Shown: positions 18,456 to 27,842, numbered from the stretch's first letter. The stretch is DNA of 64,000 nt from CBDFGN01 sp965247065 (GCA_965247065.1 CBDFGN010000006.1:1178001-1242000), one strand, 5' to 3'. Notes: generated from the sequence alone by a model not told the origin. Numbers and translations: made by a program.

Positions 18456-19124
18456 TCAAATGGATAGCAAATCCGTCAAGTTCTCAAGTTGCCAATCCGG
18501 ATTTAATTTCATAGTCTCCAGGGTACTGGCTCCTCGTTTCAGCCAAGCCACTTGCAATCCAAAGGCCCTGGCTCCTGCCACGTCCCAAGTATTGGCGGAA
18601 ACAAAGACTACCTCCTGTGGGTCAACTTTGAATTCGCTGGTTACCAAAGAATATACGCCGGGATGTGGCTTATATCGTTCTATAGAATCAACGCTGACTA
18701 CTTTTGACAGATAGCCTCCTATCTGATTAAAATCAATCGCTGCCGTTAACATCTCGTGGGTCGCATTGGAGAGGATACCCAGTTGGTATTCTTTGGACAG
18801 CTTGTGCATGCTGGCCTTAACCTCGGGATAGGCTGAAACCAGGTCATAATGCGCCATCAAGTCTTCCATAATTACGGAGTCCAAATCCAGCTGTGAATGG
18901 TTGCAGCAGAATTCAAGCGCCTCCGCAGTGACCCTGTTGAAAGGCTCGTACCTTCTCATAAGAGTCCTTAGCCAGGTGTATTCCAACTGCTTTCTTCTCC
19001 ATAACGGTCCGATTTCAGCGGCACGATTGCCAAAGTGTACTTCCAGGCGACTTTCGATTGAATTGACATCAAACAAAGTACCATAAGCATCGAAAACAAT
19101 GATCTTCAGTTTTGAGGGATCCAT
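18456..19124 (-). CDS. HAD-superfamily hydrolase, type II haloacid dehalogenase-like
   Basis: A 222-residue protein with all HAD motifs in the (S)-2-haloacid dehalogenase arrangement: FDAYGTLFD (nucleophile Asp12), LSNAT, YKPHPGVY and VSANTWDVAGA. Family members hydrolyse L-2-haloacids, but many are phosphatases of unknown substrate. The specific substrate-pocket residues cannot be judged by eye. It follows the HEAT-like gene by 11 bases on the same strand, so the two are probably co-transcribed. Confidence 0.85.
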   Translation of the reverse strand: MDPSKLKIIVFDAYGTLFDVNSIESRLEVHFGNRAAEIGPLWRRKQLEYTWLRTLMRRYEPFNRVTAEALEFCCNHSQLDLDSVIMEDLMAHYDLVSAYPEVKASMHKLSKEYQLGILSNATHEMLTAAIDFNQIGGYLSKVVSVDSIERYKPHPGVYSLVTSEFKVDPQEVVFVSANTWDVAGARAFGLQVAWLKRGASTLETMKLNPDWQLENLTDLLSI

Positions 19125-19135
19125 GCTATGCGGTC

Positions 19136-19654
19136 TTAGTTTAGATTTTCAAGTTTCTTCAAAATCTTATCAGCCCGGGAGCGAAACCCAGGCGAACCGT
19201 TTGGCCATTGATCCTCCAGCAGGATTTTCAGTTCCTTACGCAGTTCCATTTCGTGGATAGATATATTGTAAATGACGGTCATGGCAAATACTTTCACGGC
19301 AATTGGCTCTTTGGTTGACGCCAAAAGATCAAAACAAGAGGTTACGGTTTTACCCCAAAGAGGGCGAGGTAGTTGGATGTTTTGTAAAAGTCTTAACACA
19401 TTCCTTTTTACCGCCACCGGTGTGGGAAGGCTTAGCTGGCCAATTAGCCTGGATAGGTATGGCATTACCAGCGGGGGGTGGTTTTCCACGCAGTAGCTCA
19501 TAGGCCAGGCCGCACGCTGAGTAATCCGATAAGGGCCCTTGAAAAATACAGTCATCAATTCATCAAATCTCTGAGGATCTTTGCCCACGAAATTGACAAT
19601 TTTGGTAGTGTTGAATTTCGAGTGCTCCCGGTGAAGCTGATCATAGATGTCCAC
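19136..19654 (-). CDS. HEAT-repeat-like protein of unknown function
   Basis: A 172-residue all-helical protein starting at a GTG (19652-19654). Paired helices such as FDELMTVFFKGPYRITQRAAW and KRNVLRLLQNIQL suggest about four HEAT-like repeats. There is no signal peptide or catalytic motif. Such short HEAT proteins are common in Bacteroidota and usually mediate protein contacts. It is probably co-transcribed with the HAD hydrolase. Confidence 0.65.
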   Translation of the reverse strand: MDIYDQLHREHSKFNTTKIVNFVGKDPQRFDELMTVFFKGPYRITQRAAWPMSYCVENHPPLVMPYLSRLIGQLSLPTPVAVKRNVLRLLQNIQLPRPLWGKTVTSCFDLLASTKEPIAVKVFAMTVIYNISIHEMELRKELKILLEDQWPNGSPGFRSRADKILKKLENLN

Positions 19655-19734
19655 CCACTAAATTTACTACATACCGGGTAACCCTAAAATCTTAATGACC
19701 GTTCCGGAAGGGACAAAACTATTAAATTGATTCC

Positions 19735-20208
19735 ATGGAGTATTTTTTGATCGGAGTAGGCATGGTCTTTTTAGTTGGCGGAATAATTGGCTGTTTCTTA
19801 CCCATATTGCCTGGACCGGGTTTGTGCTATCTTGCCTTATTGACTATTCAATTCAAAACTAACCCTCCTTTCCAACTTGACTTCTTGCTTACATGGGCGG
19901 GAATATCGATCGCGGTGACCGTTTTGGACTACTTGCTTCCACCGTGGGTTACAAAGAAATTTGGAGGAAGTAAAAAGGGAGTTGTTGGGAGCATAATCGG
20001 ACTCATATTGGGGTTGGTTTTTTTCCCACCATTCGGAATATTGATCGGACCCATGGTCGGAGCCCTTTTGGGAGAAATGGTGGATGGCAAGGGCCTTGGA
20101 ATGTCCTTCCGGGCGGCAATCGGCGCATTGTCCGGTTTCATGGCGGGTATGTTGGTGAAGCTGTGCGTCTGCGCGGTCATGGGGTATTACTTCTTTATTA
20201 ATTTGTAA
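19735..20208 (+). CDS. DUF456 family membrane protein
   Basis: A 157-residue integral membrane protein with the DUF456 features LPGPGLCYLALL near the start, a central DYLLPPWVTKKFGGSK loop, glycine-rich helices (GSIIGLILGLVFFPPFGILIGP) and GALLGEM. About four membrane spans are expected. The function is unknown; the glycine-zipper helices resemble small pore or assembly proteins. Confidence 0.82.
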   Translation: MEYFLIGVGMVFLVGGIIGCFLPILPGPGLCYLALLTIQFKTNPPFQLDFLLTWAGISIAVTVLDYLLPPWVTKKFGGSKKGVVGSIIGLILGLVFFPPFGILIGPMVGALLGEMVDGKGLGMSFRAAIGALSGFMAGMLVKLCVCAVMGYYFFINL

Positions 20209-20295
20209 GTCTTGCAAATGGATGAGATAGATTGTCTGCCATTGCTGCGGGAGTTCAGCTGTTATCAACAGAAGGTATCAAGCATTTCTTAATAA

Positions 20296-22791
20296 ATGCA
20301 AAAAAATACGATCTTGGGGTCCTTGAAGCATTTGGACGGGAGGATATTAACAACAAGTATTATGGCAGCCTGTTTAGCAGGGCAGCTTTTCGCCGCGGCT
20401 GGCAATTCGCTAAATAAGGACAGTTTGCAAAGTGCCGTTCATGCACAGAACCTTGCTGGCAAGTCTCAGTTATCATCCGAATTCCTGGAGGATACCTACC
20501 TGCATTTTAGCCTGGAGCACGTCCTATCAAACTACTATGATTTCGTCACGTACCAATTAGAAAGCACGGGGGAGTTCAGCGGCCCAGACCGTTACACATT
20601 TTCCTTCCACGGAAATTCCTATAAGTGGAACCAATATACGGTTGACCATCATCGCATCGATGACGCCTTTTTTCCCGGTAGTTCCTTGCACAAGATTATC
20701 TTATTTGATACCGATCTGGAGCTAGATCGAACAAACTCCAGAATAAATTTTTCCAGTAACCCTGGTGAACGAAGCAGGTACCATGCCCATTGGAACCAAG
20801 GTGGCATCGGAGGGAGGATTCCTTATGCCGACGAATACGTAAATTTCTGGCATGGCCATAACTCTTCCTATCAGGACGCTTACCAGCCAATTGAACATCG
20901 TAAGAAAACAGCTGGAGAGGGTTTATTCTATTTTTCCGAAGATTTGGGGAAGTATCGGCAATCAGGATATTTCAATTTCGGCCGGAGATATCATACCGGC
21001 TTTGGCCCAGAAGGCATCGACGATTATTATCCCGAAGATTATCGACAATTCCATCTGAATGGCCGGCTCAAATTGCCGGGGTCCGTGGAGCAAATCGGCT
21101 ATCTGCTTTCCTATTCGAGCAGAGATAATCTTTTTTCCGAATTTAACTATGACAAGCAGGAAACGGCGCGATTAAACCAGATGAATACTTCGGTTTTCAT
21201 GAAAGGGAGGTCTTTTAACACCGGCGTTAACGTGGGTTTTAAGCACATAAATCACGTGACGCATGGCTTTTCTCGAAATATTATTGATCAAGACGGTGAG
21301 GGTCTCGAACCTTGGTATCCTAGTTCGAGGGTGCTTCAAATAACCCTGAATCACTATCAAGCCGGAAAGGTGCGTTGGGTGGATCGAGGTTTGAAATACA
21401 AATTCGAGTTGAATAATACATTTATGCATCAAAGCCCATTGGGTAATTTGACCAGCAACAGTATGTATATGCAGCGGACACAGAAGGAGTTTCAGGCACT
21501 TCAGGTGATCGAATGGAATTCAACTTCCTTTTCCAGCGGATTGTTGGAAAATACCGGAGGCCTTAGTTACATCCACAACTTTGGTAATTCGGCAGGAGTC
21601 ACCGTTAGTGCCGATCTTACTTATGACGGTTTCATGATAAGAGATAAATCCTATGCCGCTCCCAATTATCAAGCGACCCTGAATGGCTATTTCAAACCGA
21701 TCAGACGTATTAAAGTCGGGTTGGATTTGGGCAGGAGGCGAATACCGTTTCACTATGATTACATTCGCTTTTTTTCCAATGATTATTTATCCGGAAGGTC
21801 ATTCTTTTGGAATGACTCGAATAACGACGAAATCTATCAGCTTGAGGAAAGAGGAGATTTGCTTGCGAATACCGGAGGTAAATTTCATAGCATGAATGAT
21901 GAGCTTCGGCAACCGGTAATGAATTTCGTCGAACTATCGGCTGATCTGGATTTAGGGAATAGCTGGTCAATGTTTTGGAGCGGCACGTATCGCTCATTCC
22001 TGGAACTCTGGACTACTCAGTACACTCGCCCACTGAATGAACTTGGTCACTTCGCAGAAGTGGGCTCGGACCGCAGCGTTTTTTTCCTGGACGGGGGACA
22101 AGACGTAAGATTTACGGTTAAGCCATATAATCGGCAGACTGATGATCAGGGTTTATCTCAAGGGATGTCGGAACAGCACAATCCGTATTATGCGGCCTCT
22201 ACCATAAAATTGCAGAAGGAAGGTCGACTTTTCCTAACTACCTCGTTCACCGCTCAAATGTCGGTGGGCACCGGAGCATTCGGAAATGGAGTATTGCATA
22301 ACGATTTAGATGTGCTATCGGAAAGCACTGCCAATCCCAATAGCCGATTAAAGTCGTTAGGCAGGCTAGATTCCGACAGGGCGTACATCGTAAGGTCTTT
22401 GCTGGGTTATAAGATTCTCCCGGGGCTGGCGATGAGCTTCCAGCTCTTATACCGGGATGGTCAACCGACCAGCCTGATGGTATCAACTTTGTTTGAATCC
22501 GAAAAAGGATCCCAGGTGGGATTACGGAATGTTAGCCCTAAGGGCGCAAACCCATATACTGGAGAATTCGGCTACCGGGAACCAGGATATTGGAATTATG
22601 AATTGCGATTTCGTTATTCGCCGAAAGGCATGCACGACAGCATCTCCCTTAGCCTGTACGTTTACAATCTATTGGATGTTGGAACCACTCTCAATTACTA
22701 CAATTTTTCACCAGGCCAGGCGCATTCCCCTTATACTTTAGACGTACAAATCCCACGAGGTGTGATGCTAGGGCTCAATTTTAGGATCTAA
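20296..22791 (+). CDS. TonB-dependent-receptor-like outer-membrane beta-barrel
   Basis: An 831-residue exported protein with a leader ending near FAAAG. An N-terminal plug-like segment is recognisable by KWNQYTVDHHRIDDAFFPGS, which aligns with the WNxYxLDGxRxNDPFFPGS pattern of Bacteroidota receptor plugs. After it, alternating aromatic strands continue to a C-terminal RGVMLGLNFRI. There is no N-terminal CarboxypepD-like domain, no visible TonB box and no SusD partner nearby. It is probably a solitary outer-membrane receptor or porin-like barrel; the ligand is unknown. Confidence 0.7.
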   Translation: MQKNTILGSLKHLDGRILTTSIMAACLAGQLFAAAGNSLNKDSLQSAVHAQNLAGKSQLSSEFLEDTYLHFSLEHVLSNYYDFVTYQLESTGEFSGPDRYTFSFHGNSYKWNQYTVDHHRIDDAFFPGSSLHKIILFDTDLELDRTNSRINFSSNPGERSRYHAHWNQGGIGGRIPYADEYVNFWHGHNSSYQDAYQPIEHRKKTAGEGLFYFSEDLGKYRQSGYFNFGRRYHTGFGPEGIDDYYPEDYRQFHLNGRLKLPGSVEQIGYLLSYSSRDNLFSEFNYDKQETARLNQMNTSVFMKGRSFNTGVNVGFKHINHVTHGFSRNIIDQDGEGLEPWYPSSRVLQITLNHYQAGKVRWVDRGLKYKFELNNTFMHQSPLGNLTSNSMYMQRTQKEFQALQVIEWNSTSFSSGLLENTGGLSYIHNFGNSAGVTVSADLTYDGFMIRDKSYAAPNYQATLNGYFKPIRRIKVGLDLGRRRIPFHYDYIRFFSNDYLSGRSFFWNDSNNDEIYQLEERGDLLANTGGKFHSMNDELRQPVMNFVELSADLDLGNSWSMFWSGTYRSFLELWTTQYTRPLNELGHFAEVGSDRSVFFLDGGQDVRFTVKPYNRQTDDQGLSQGMSEQHNPYYAASTIKLQKEGRLFLTTSFTAQMSVGTGAFGNGVLHNDLDVLSESTANPNSRLKSLGRLDSDRAYIVRSLLGYKILPGLAMSFQLLYRDGQPTSLMVSTLFESEKGSQVGLRNVSPKGANPYTGEFGYREPGYWNYELRFRYSPKGMHDSISLSLYVYNLLDVGTTLNYYNFSPGQAHSPYTLDVQIPRGVMLGLNFRI

Positions 22792-22804
22792 TATTCCCGA
22801 GTGA

Positions 22805-23431
22805 TCAGCCCTTATGAAAGGTAACTCTCTGCTCCAATTCTTCCACTTTATTTATTTCTGTCTGCAGCTCCCTTCTTAGCTTGGTTTCCTTTTCACGAGC
22901 ATTGTTCTTGAACCCCTCAAATTCGGATTCTAACTCGCGGCCTTGTTTTTTGGTTCTTTCGGTGATGCGACCAGCCCTCGTATAGCGCAATTGGTAGATT
23001 ACAACCAAAATGGCCAAAAGAACAATAACTCCCCAGACCAAGAAGGAGTAGGTGCTCTTGATCAACTGCCAGCCAAGAAATGATATTCGGTCCTTTTCGA
23101 ATGTCACCTGCTCCAAAGCCTGCTCCGTTTCTTCTAGCTGGTTCTCAAGGTCGGATATGTTCTTCTCTGCCGTTTGGAGATTAGCCTGAACTTTGGCTTT
23201 ATTCTGAGCATTCCGGGCCAGAGTATCAGTTACCTCTGACCAGAAAGATCCCAGTCGATCACGTCTGACTACTTTATACTCTTGATAAGTCTCCGATTCG
23301 TCGTTTAATTGCCGGAACTTTCCCTCCAGGGATTCGCTTTTTTTCGTTTCGGCCCTCGGCGGGATTTGTCCCTGAATCTTCGTAAAGAACAGCAAGAGCC
23401 CACCCAGATAAATGTATTTAACAAAACTCAC
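22805..23431 (-). CDS. Exported coiled-coil protein with one membrane span
   Basis: A 208-residue protein starting at a GTG (23429-23431). It has a signal peptide (cleaved near IQGQI), a periplasmic coiled coil (about 35-120), one membrane span (about 128-146) and a highly charged cytoplasmic coiled coil to the end. Related Bacteroidota proteins carry a YQDYKVVK motif, here YQEYKVVRRD. They are often mislabelled as tRNA (guanine-N1)-methyltransferase, and nothing here supports a methyltransferase. The role is unknown. Confidence 0.7.
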   Translation of the reverse strand: MSFVKYIYLGGLLLFFTKIQGQIPPRAETKKSESLEGKFRQLNDESETYQEYKVVRRDRLGSFWSEVTDTLARNAQNKAKVQANLQTAEKNISDLENQLEETEQALEQVTFEKDRISFLGWQLIKSTYSFLVWGVIVLLAILVVIYQLRYTRAGRITERTKKQGRELESEFEGFKNNAREKETKLRRELQTEINKVEELEQRVTFHKG

Positions 23432-23457
23432 CTCTTATCTATAATTTGAATAGCTGG

Positions 23458-23489
23458 CAAAAGTAAAACCAGCCTCACTTCAATTCAAA
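23458..23489 (-). promoter_or_regulatory. Bacteroidota promoter, TTTG - 20 nt - TACTTTTG
   Basis: Read on the minus strand, TTTG (23489-23486) and TACTTTTG (23465-23458) are separated by 20 bases, close to the optimal spacing. The GTG start of the coiled-coil membrane protein follows 26 bases after the -7 box. With the FKBP promoter, this is the best two-element promoter match in the window. Confidence 0.65.
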
Positions 23490-23711
23490 ATACAAACCAC
23501 TAAATTTTTGGTGACATTGAAAGGAGTTTGATTCAACCCGCTTATCTTTTTTTTGACGGATGTTAGTACCAAGCACCAAAGGGGGAAGCAATATTCCACC
23601 AGGAATTCAATTGCCTATTGGCCGCTCTCAAATCCTTCGGCCCTGGGTCGCAACATATCTCTTCTCACATTGTCACTTGTAACTCCTCGACACGCGGGCA
23701 TATCATACTTA

Positions 23712-24224
23712 TCACTTACCACTTACCTTCTTTTTCTTAGAAAATTTTGCGGCGGGTTGCACATAAACAAAACAGTCTTCCTTACCGATGGCTACAAAGT
23801 AATCGGCCTCCTCTCTCAGAATCCCGGCGGTCGTTTGCTCCACGGCCGCTATCTCTACTCTCACTCCCTCGGATTTCAGATGCTTGACTAATTCTACATA
23901 ATCCGAATCTCCTGACAGGATAATAATGGTATCAACCTTTTGCGCAATTTGAGTTGCTTTGATGGTTAGTGGTATGTCAGCGGATTTATGGCAAGGCACG
24001 ACAGAACCGTGATAATTGTAGTGGAGTCTCTCGGCAAGTTTAGCGGAAATGTGGGCACCTTCACGAAAATAAATCAGCCTGTTAAGGCCTCGATTATCCA
24101 GGATTTTGGGAATTAATGTATCGAAGTTCAACATTGCATTCTTTTCGCCTATGAGATTGTGCAGGCTCTTTTCGATATTGTTCCCATCAATTAAAATGGC
24201 AACCGATTGGCTTATTTCGATCAT
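23712..24224 (-). CDS. NYN-domain (DUF88/LabA-like) putative RNase
   Basis: A 170-residue protein of the PIN-like NYN nuclease group. Acidic residues expected at the metal site are in AILIDGNNIE and LSGDSDYVELV, with KSADIPLTIKA between them. Intact relatives cleave RNA or are proposed to do so. The C-terminal tail SKKKKVSGK is basic and is encoded by the edge of a short CACTTAC quasi-repeat, suggesting the tail was extended by repeat sequence. Nothing in the neighbourhood suggests a toxin-antitoxin pair. Confidence 0.82.
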   Translation of the reverse strand: MIEISQSVAILIDGNNIEKSLHNLIGEKNAMLNFDTLIPKILDNRGLNRLIYFREGAHISAKLAERLHYNYHGSVVPCHKSADIPLTIKATQIAQKVDTIIILSGDSDYVELVKHLKSEGVRVEIAAVEQTTAGILREEADYFVAIGKEDCFVYVQPAAKFSKKKKVSGK

Positions 24225-24300
24225 GGCAATGAATTTAAGCCAAGCAACGAAACATCGTGAGCTTTTACAAGCTTTTGACAGAAAATGAAATGCTCAGGTT

Positions 24301-25200
24301 CTAGGCGATTTTGGGGGTAGTCTTCTTGGATCTTTTCCTGACTAAGGCCAGCACGTTACCACCTATCAATAACAATATTCCTATGACCGTGGTCAACTGG
24401 ATTTGAAACGATTCGAACACGGAGGAAATTCCAAGAGCGATTACCGGAATGATCAAGATAATATAGGCCGCTCGATCAGGCCCAATTCGTCCTATCAAGG
24501 TGAGATAACAACCGAATGCAGCGATCGAACCAAATATGGCCAGGTATAATAGCGAGCCAACGTAGGCTGGGGATGGATCAAATGTAAGGGGAAGGCCGTA
24601 GAATTGAGAGACCACCAACATGATCAAAGCCCCGTAGATCATTCCAAACGCATTGGTCTGGAGAACAGGTAGTTGGTTTTTTTGATTATGAGCAGAAGTG
24701 ATATTGCCCAAGAAGGCTAGGACGACTGAAACGCATCCCAATATCAGTCCCTGGAAATTGCTGTCGCTGAGGTTGAAGGACTCTAGTTCCGGCTGGAAAA
24801 TCAGCACGGTTCCCGCCAATCCCAAACCCGCACCAAGCAGCACGGTTCTATTAACAGGGTTCCCCAATAATATGGCTGAGAAGAAGATATTATAAAATAT
24901 AATGGTCGAAAAAAGAACAGCCACCAAGCCACTAGTGAGGTATAGCTCCGCTTCATAAACAAGCCAATAGTTAAAACCAAACAAGAACGCTCCCCGAAGC
25001 GCCATAAACAAATGATCTTTGCCGCTAAATCGCATTTGTCGTCCGGAGAACAAGCAGTATGTAAATAAACATACCCCGGCTAATCCGAACCTATAGGAAA
25101 CAGAAACGACGGGATCCACTACTCCCAATTGGAATTTGATAACCAGCCAGGTAGAGCCCCAGATAAGGGAAGGTATTATGAACAGTAATGAGTTATTCAA
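24301..25200 (-). CDS. DMT-superfamily (EamA) transporter
   Basis: A 299-residue protein with ten hydrophobic segments in two EamA halves. The N-terminal SLIWGSTWLVIK motif is diagnostic of the drug/metabolite transporter group. The translation begins at a TTG (25198-25200) with no better in-frame ATG nearby. It is probably an exporter of a small metabolite or amino acid; the substrate is not predictable. Confidence 0.85.
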   Translation of the reverse strand: MNNSLLFIIPSLIWGSTWLVIKFQLGVVDPVVSVSYRFGLAGVCLFTYCLFSGRQMRFSGKDHLFMALRGAFLFGFNYWLVYEAELYLTSGLVAVLFSTIIFYNIFFSAILLGNPVNRTVLLGAGLGLAGTVLIFQPELESFNLSDSNFQGLILGCVSVVLAFLGNITSAHNQKNQLPVLQTNAFGMIYGALIMLVVSQFYGLPLTFDPSPAYVGSLLYLAIFGSIAAFGCYLTLIGRIGPDRAAYIILIIPVIALGISSVFESFQIQLTTVIGILLLIGGNVLALVRKRSKKTTPKIA

Positions 25201-25370
25201 TACGTGCTTAATTTCACTCTTTTACGAGCTTTTGAAAGTCCAGGTTAGGCTAATGACCCAAGATTAATTATTGAATATTGCTCTTTTGATAAGCACTTCT
25301 CAAATCTTTTGACCAGAAGTGACAACTTGGCGATGGGCTAACACGTGGAATTTGTAAATTCCTCCTTCTA

Positions 25371-25787
25371 ATGGCCAGGATAATACTTGTATTGGCAATG
25401 TTGTTCCCGGAGCTCGCCTTGTGCCAGAGTAGCTCCGATGAGCCGCAATACATGAAAAGCATTTACTTCGGAGGAGGTAGCTATTATATTGACTATAAAC
25501 AGGTTATAGAGTTACAGGAATTTCTGGAGTCCATTCCCCAAATTGAAACCTACTATATGACGATCCACAGTTATACCGATAACATAGGAGGTGTCGAATA
25601 TAATAATTGGTTATCCCAGATGAGAAGCAGTACAGTGGTGAACCAACTTATCTTAAATCAAATTGAATCCGAAATGATCGAGATTAAAGATTTTGGACTT
25701 CACAATCCGGTGTACGACAATTCTACTTGGGAGGGAAGAATACGCAACCGAAGGGTGGATATCATTTTGCATCCTCTAGTTTTCTGA
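25371..25787 (+). CDS. Small OmpA-family C-terminal domain protein
   Basis: A 138-residue exported protein (leader cleaved near ALCQS). The remainder is an OmpA-like peptidoglycan-binding domain, seen in IHSYTDNIGGVEYNNWLSQ, MRSSTVVNQLI and the arginine-rich closing motif GRIRNRRVDIIL. It lacks a beta-barrel, so it is a free periplasmic domain that may tether something to the cell wall. The position usually holding the first Asp of TDxxG-x-x-x-xN is retained. Three perfect AAATCCT units follow at once, the first overlapping the stop codon. Confidence 0.78.
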   Translation: MARIILVLAMLFPELALCQSSSDEPQYMKSIYFGGGSYYIDYKQVIELQEFLESIPQIETYYMTIHSYTDNIGGVEYNNWLSQMRSSTVVNQLILNQIESEMIEIKDFGLHNPVYDNSTWEGRIRNRRVDIILHPLVF

Positions 25788-25807
25788 AATCCTAAATCCT
25801 AAATCCT
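25787..25807 (+). repeat. Three perfect AAATCCT tandem units at a gene end
   Basis: Three 7-base copies lie end to end, beginning with the last base of the preceding TGA. The downstream convergent gene ends four bases later. This is one of several such short repeats at gene ends in the window. Confidence 0.8.
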
Positions 25808-25810
25808 CAT

Positions 25811-26167
25811 CTAATAGTCATTCACAACTTCCACCAGCTCATTAAAGTCCAGCACAACTGGTTTCCATTTGTCCAGGTCGACCTTCCGGCCCCTTTTTAG
25901 GTACCATATATCCTGGATCGGTAAAGCCTGGCTTGACACCTGAATTGAACTGTCCGATACACTTTCCAGCACACCTTTGTGACGCTTCGATCCTCCGTCA
26001 GAACGGAGCCAGTATTTGACCTTATTTCCGGGCGAATAGTATCGCCCCCGATTCTTATGACGCAACAATAATAGTTTCTCTGTCTCTTGATGATTGGGTA
26101 TAGCGCATGCAACTAGGAGGAGAACTGATATTAGAACCAGAAGTTGGGTTGGCACACGTTTCACCAT
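25811..26167 (-). CDS. Small lipoprotein of unknown function
   Basis: A 118-residue protein with a lipobox (LLLVAC, Cys21) after a hydrophobic leader, so it is probably an outer-membrane or periplasmic lipoprotein. The mature part contains PGNKVKYWLRSDGG and a KGVLESVSDSSIQV stretch reminiscent of small SH3-like barrels found in Bacteroidota. No family assignment is possible. It is convergent with the OmpA-like gene. Confidence 0.6.
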   Translation of the reverse strand: MVKRVPTQLLVLISVLLLVACAIPNHQETEKLLLLRHKNRGRYYSPGNKVKYWLRSDGGSKRHKGVLESVSDSSIQVSSQALPIQDIWYLKRGRKVDLDKWKPVVLDFNELVEVVNDY

Positions 26168-26224
26168 TATAAAACTTCTCGCTTTAATTCTATATTGGAT
26201 GCAGAAGGCTTAATTTCACTTCCT

Positions 26225-26500
26225 ATGGGCAGGCACACTTCCATTAATTGGTTAAATATCATTAGAAGTATATTAATATTATTCCTTTTAATACAAGCCG
26301 GACTCGCCGGTGGGCGAGACGCGGTCGAAAATTTACGACTAAAGGATTTTCGACCCAAATCCTTAGATCATGACCAGGCAATTGCCACCCGGGTAAAGCA
26401 TCCGGTTATAGATCTGCCTTCCTATGAATGGAGATGGTTTGCTGCCGAAGGCCTTGAAGATCTCGAAAGCATACTAATCGCCATCCACGATGAGCCTTGA
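26225..26500 (+). pseudogene. Short exported ORF resembling the N-terminus of an amidohydrolase
   Basis: From the ATG at 26225 the frame gives 91 residues: a hydrophobic leader, then LRLKDFRPKS and VKHPVIDLPSYEW. Exported Bacteroidota amidohydrolases begin this way (a LxLKDYxPxS block followed by PVIDxHxH), but here the metal-binding His pair is replaced and the protein stops about 30 residues later. It overlaps the next gene's start by 11 bases, so translation may couple them. It is either a truncated relic or a small protein in its own right; I favour the relic. Confidence 0.45.
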
Positions 26501-27734
26501 TTGTCGAAAGGATTTCCCATCGCTGGAATTAGAGATTAATGGCAGGCGGGGCGTCCATCTTGACGGACCCGGAGGAACCCAGGTCCCTCAGGCGGTTATC
26601 GATGCAATTTCCGGATATTACCGATCTTCCAACGCCAACCTCCATGGATTCTTCCCCACATCCAAGAGAACCGATTTAGTAATTAAGGCCGTGAGAGAAG
26701 ATTTGGCATCCTTTCTTGGAGCCGAAGGACCGGAGACCATTTCCATCGGGCAGAATATGACCACTCTGACCTTTTCGCTGAGCCATGCCATTGGTCGTCG
26801 ACTTCGAAAGGGTGATGAAGTCATAATTACTGCATTGGATCATGAAGCCAACCGTGGTCCTTGGCTAGGACTTAAGCAATACGGACTTCGTATAAGGGAG
26901 GTGGCCCTTACTGGTCAAGGGGAGTTGGACTATGAAGATCTTAGGAAGAAGATCAACTCCAGGACCAGGCTCATCGCCGTAGGCTGGGCTTCAAACGCCT
27001 TTGGCACCGTAAATAGGGTGAAGGATATTGTGGAAATGGCCCGGACAGTTGATGCCATGGTAGTCGTCGATGCTGTTCACTATGCTCCGCACTTCTCGGT
27101 TAATGTTCAGGAATTGGGCTGCGATTTCTTGCTTTGCTCATCCTATAAGTTCTACGGTCCCCATCTAGGGTTTTTATATACATATCCCGGGACTCTGGAT
27201 CGACTAGATCCGGATCGTCTGAGGACCCAGGTTCAAAAGGCTCCTTTTGTCATTGAAACTGGAACATTGAACCACGCCTCTTTGGCGGGTGCCTCAGCAG
27301 CGGTGAATTACATAGCGGGTTACGGGGCAGGTGAGAACCTTGCCCAAAGTCTGGTTGATGCGAAAAGAAAGATACAGGCCCACGAAAGGGCCCTCGCCGA
27401 AAAACTGCATGCCGGATTGGATGAGATAGAGGGTCTCGAAATCATCGGGTTGCCGTTTGGAGACTCTTTGCGTGCACCAACTTTGTCCTTTGTGATTGAG
27501 GGTCTGTCCCCTCAAATTATAAGCAAATCACTGGGTGAAAAAGGAATTTGTTCATGGGATGGCCATTTTTACGCTATCCGGGCTATTGAAGTCCTGGGGT
27601 TGTATGAACGCGGAGGAGTTACCCGACTTGGAATTTCCATGTACAACAATGAGGAAGAAATTGAATACACGATTGGGGTTTTGGAGGAGGTGGCAAAGCG
27701 GGCTACCGGTAGTAAGCTGACTTTAGCCTCGTAA
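26490..27734 (+). CDS. Class V aminotransferase, cysteine desulfurase-like (VC1184/TIGR01976 type)
   Basis: A 414-residue PLP enzyme. The PLP lysine is in SSYKFYGPHLG, and LDGPGGTQVPQAV near the N-terminus is typical of the VC1184-like branch of cysteine desulfurase relatives. The cofactor aspartate is in VVVDAVHYAPH. IscS and SufS have a catalytic Cys on a mobile loop; here the corresponding segment is ISMYNNEEEI without an obvious Cys, so sulfur transfer is not assured. No isc or suf genes are nearby. A weak terminator-like hairpin follows the stop. Confidence 0.88.
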   Translation: MSLDCRKDFPSLELEINGRRGVHLDGPGGTQVPQAVIDAISGYYRSSNANLHGFFPTSKRTDLVIKAVREDLASFLGAEGPETISIGQNMTTLTFSLSHAIGRRLRKGDEVIITALDHEANRGPWLGLKQYGLRIREVALTGQGELDYEDLRKKINSRTRLIAVGWASNAFGTVNRVKDIVEMARTVDAMVVVDAVHYAPHFSVNVQELGCDFLLCSSYKFYGPHLGFLYTYPGTLDRLDPDRLRTQVQKAPFVIETGTLNHASLAGASAAVNYIAGYGAGENLAQSLVDAKRKIQAHERALAEKLHAGLDEIEGLEIIGLPFGDSLRAPTLSFVIEGLSPQIISKSLGEKGICSWDGHFYAIRAIEVLGLYERGGVTRLGISMYNNEEEIEYTIGVLEEVAKRATGSKLTLAS

Positions 27735-27738
27735 GAGC

Positions 27739-27762
27739 GGCAAAGGGTCTGGCCTTTTTGCA
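27739..27762 (+). terminator. Possible rho-independent terminator
   Basis: GCAAAGG and CCTTTTTGC are partly complementary around a six-base loop, with T-rich sequence in the 3' arm. The stem is short. Its position five bases after the aminotransferase stop fits a terminator. Confidence 0.4.
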
Positions 27763-27842
27763 TTTCGTAGCTCACCTGAGCGGGATTTGCCGTGTAGAGT
27801 AATTCCAGGAAACGTCCTGTGTTAAATTGACAATAAATCGAA

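Noticed and set aside
22805..23431. tRNA (guanine-N1)-methyltransferase, a label often given to similar proteins
   Set aside because: The protein is a signal peptide, two coiled coils and a membrane span, with no methyltransferase motif.
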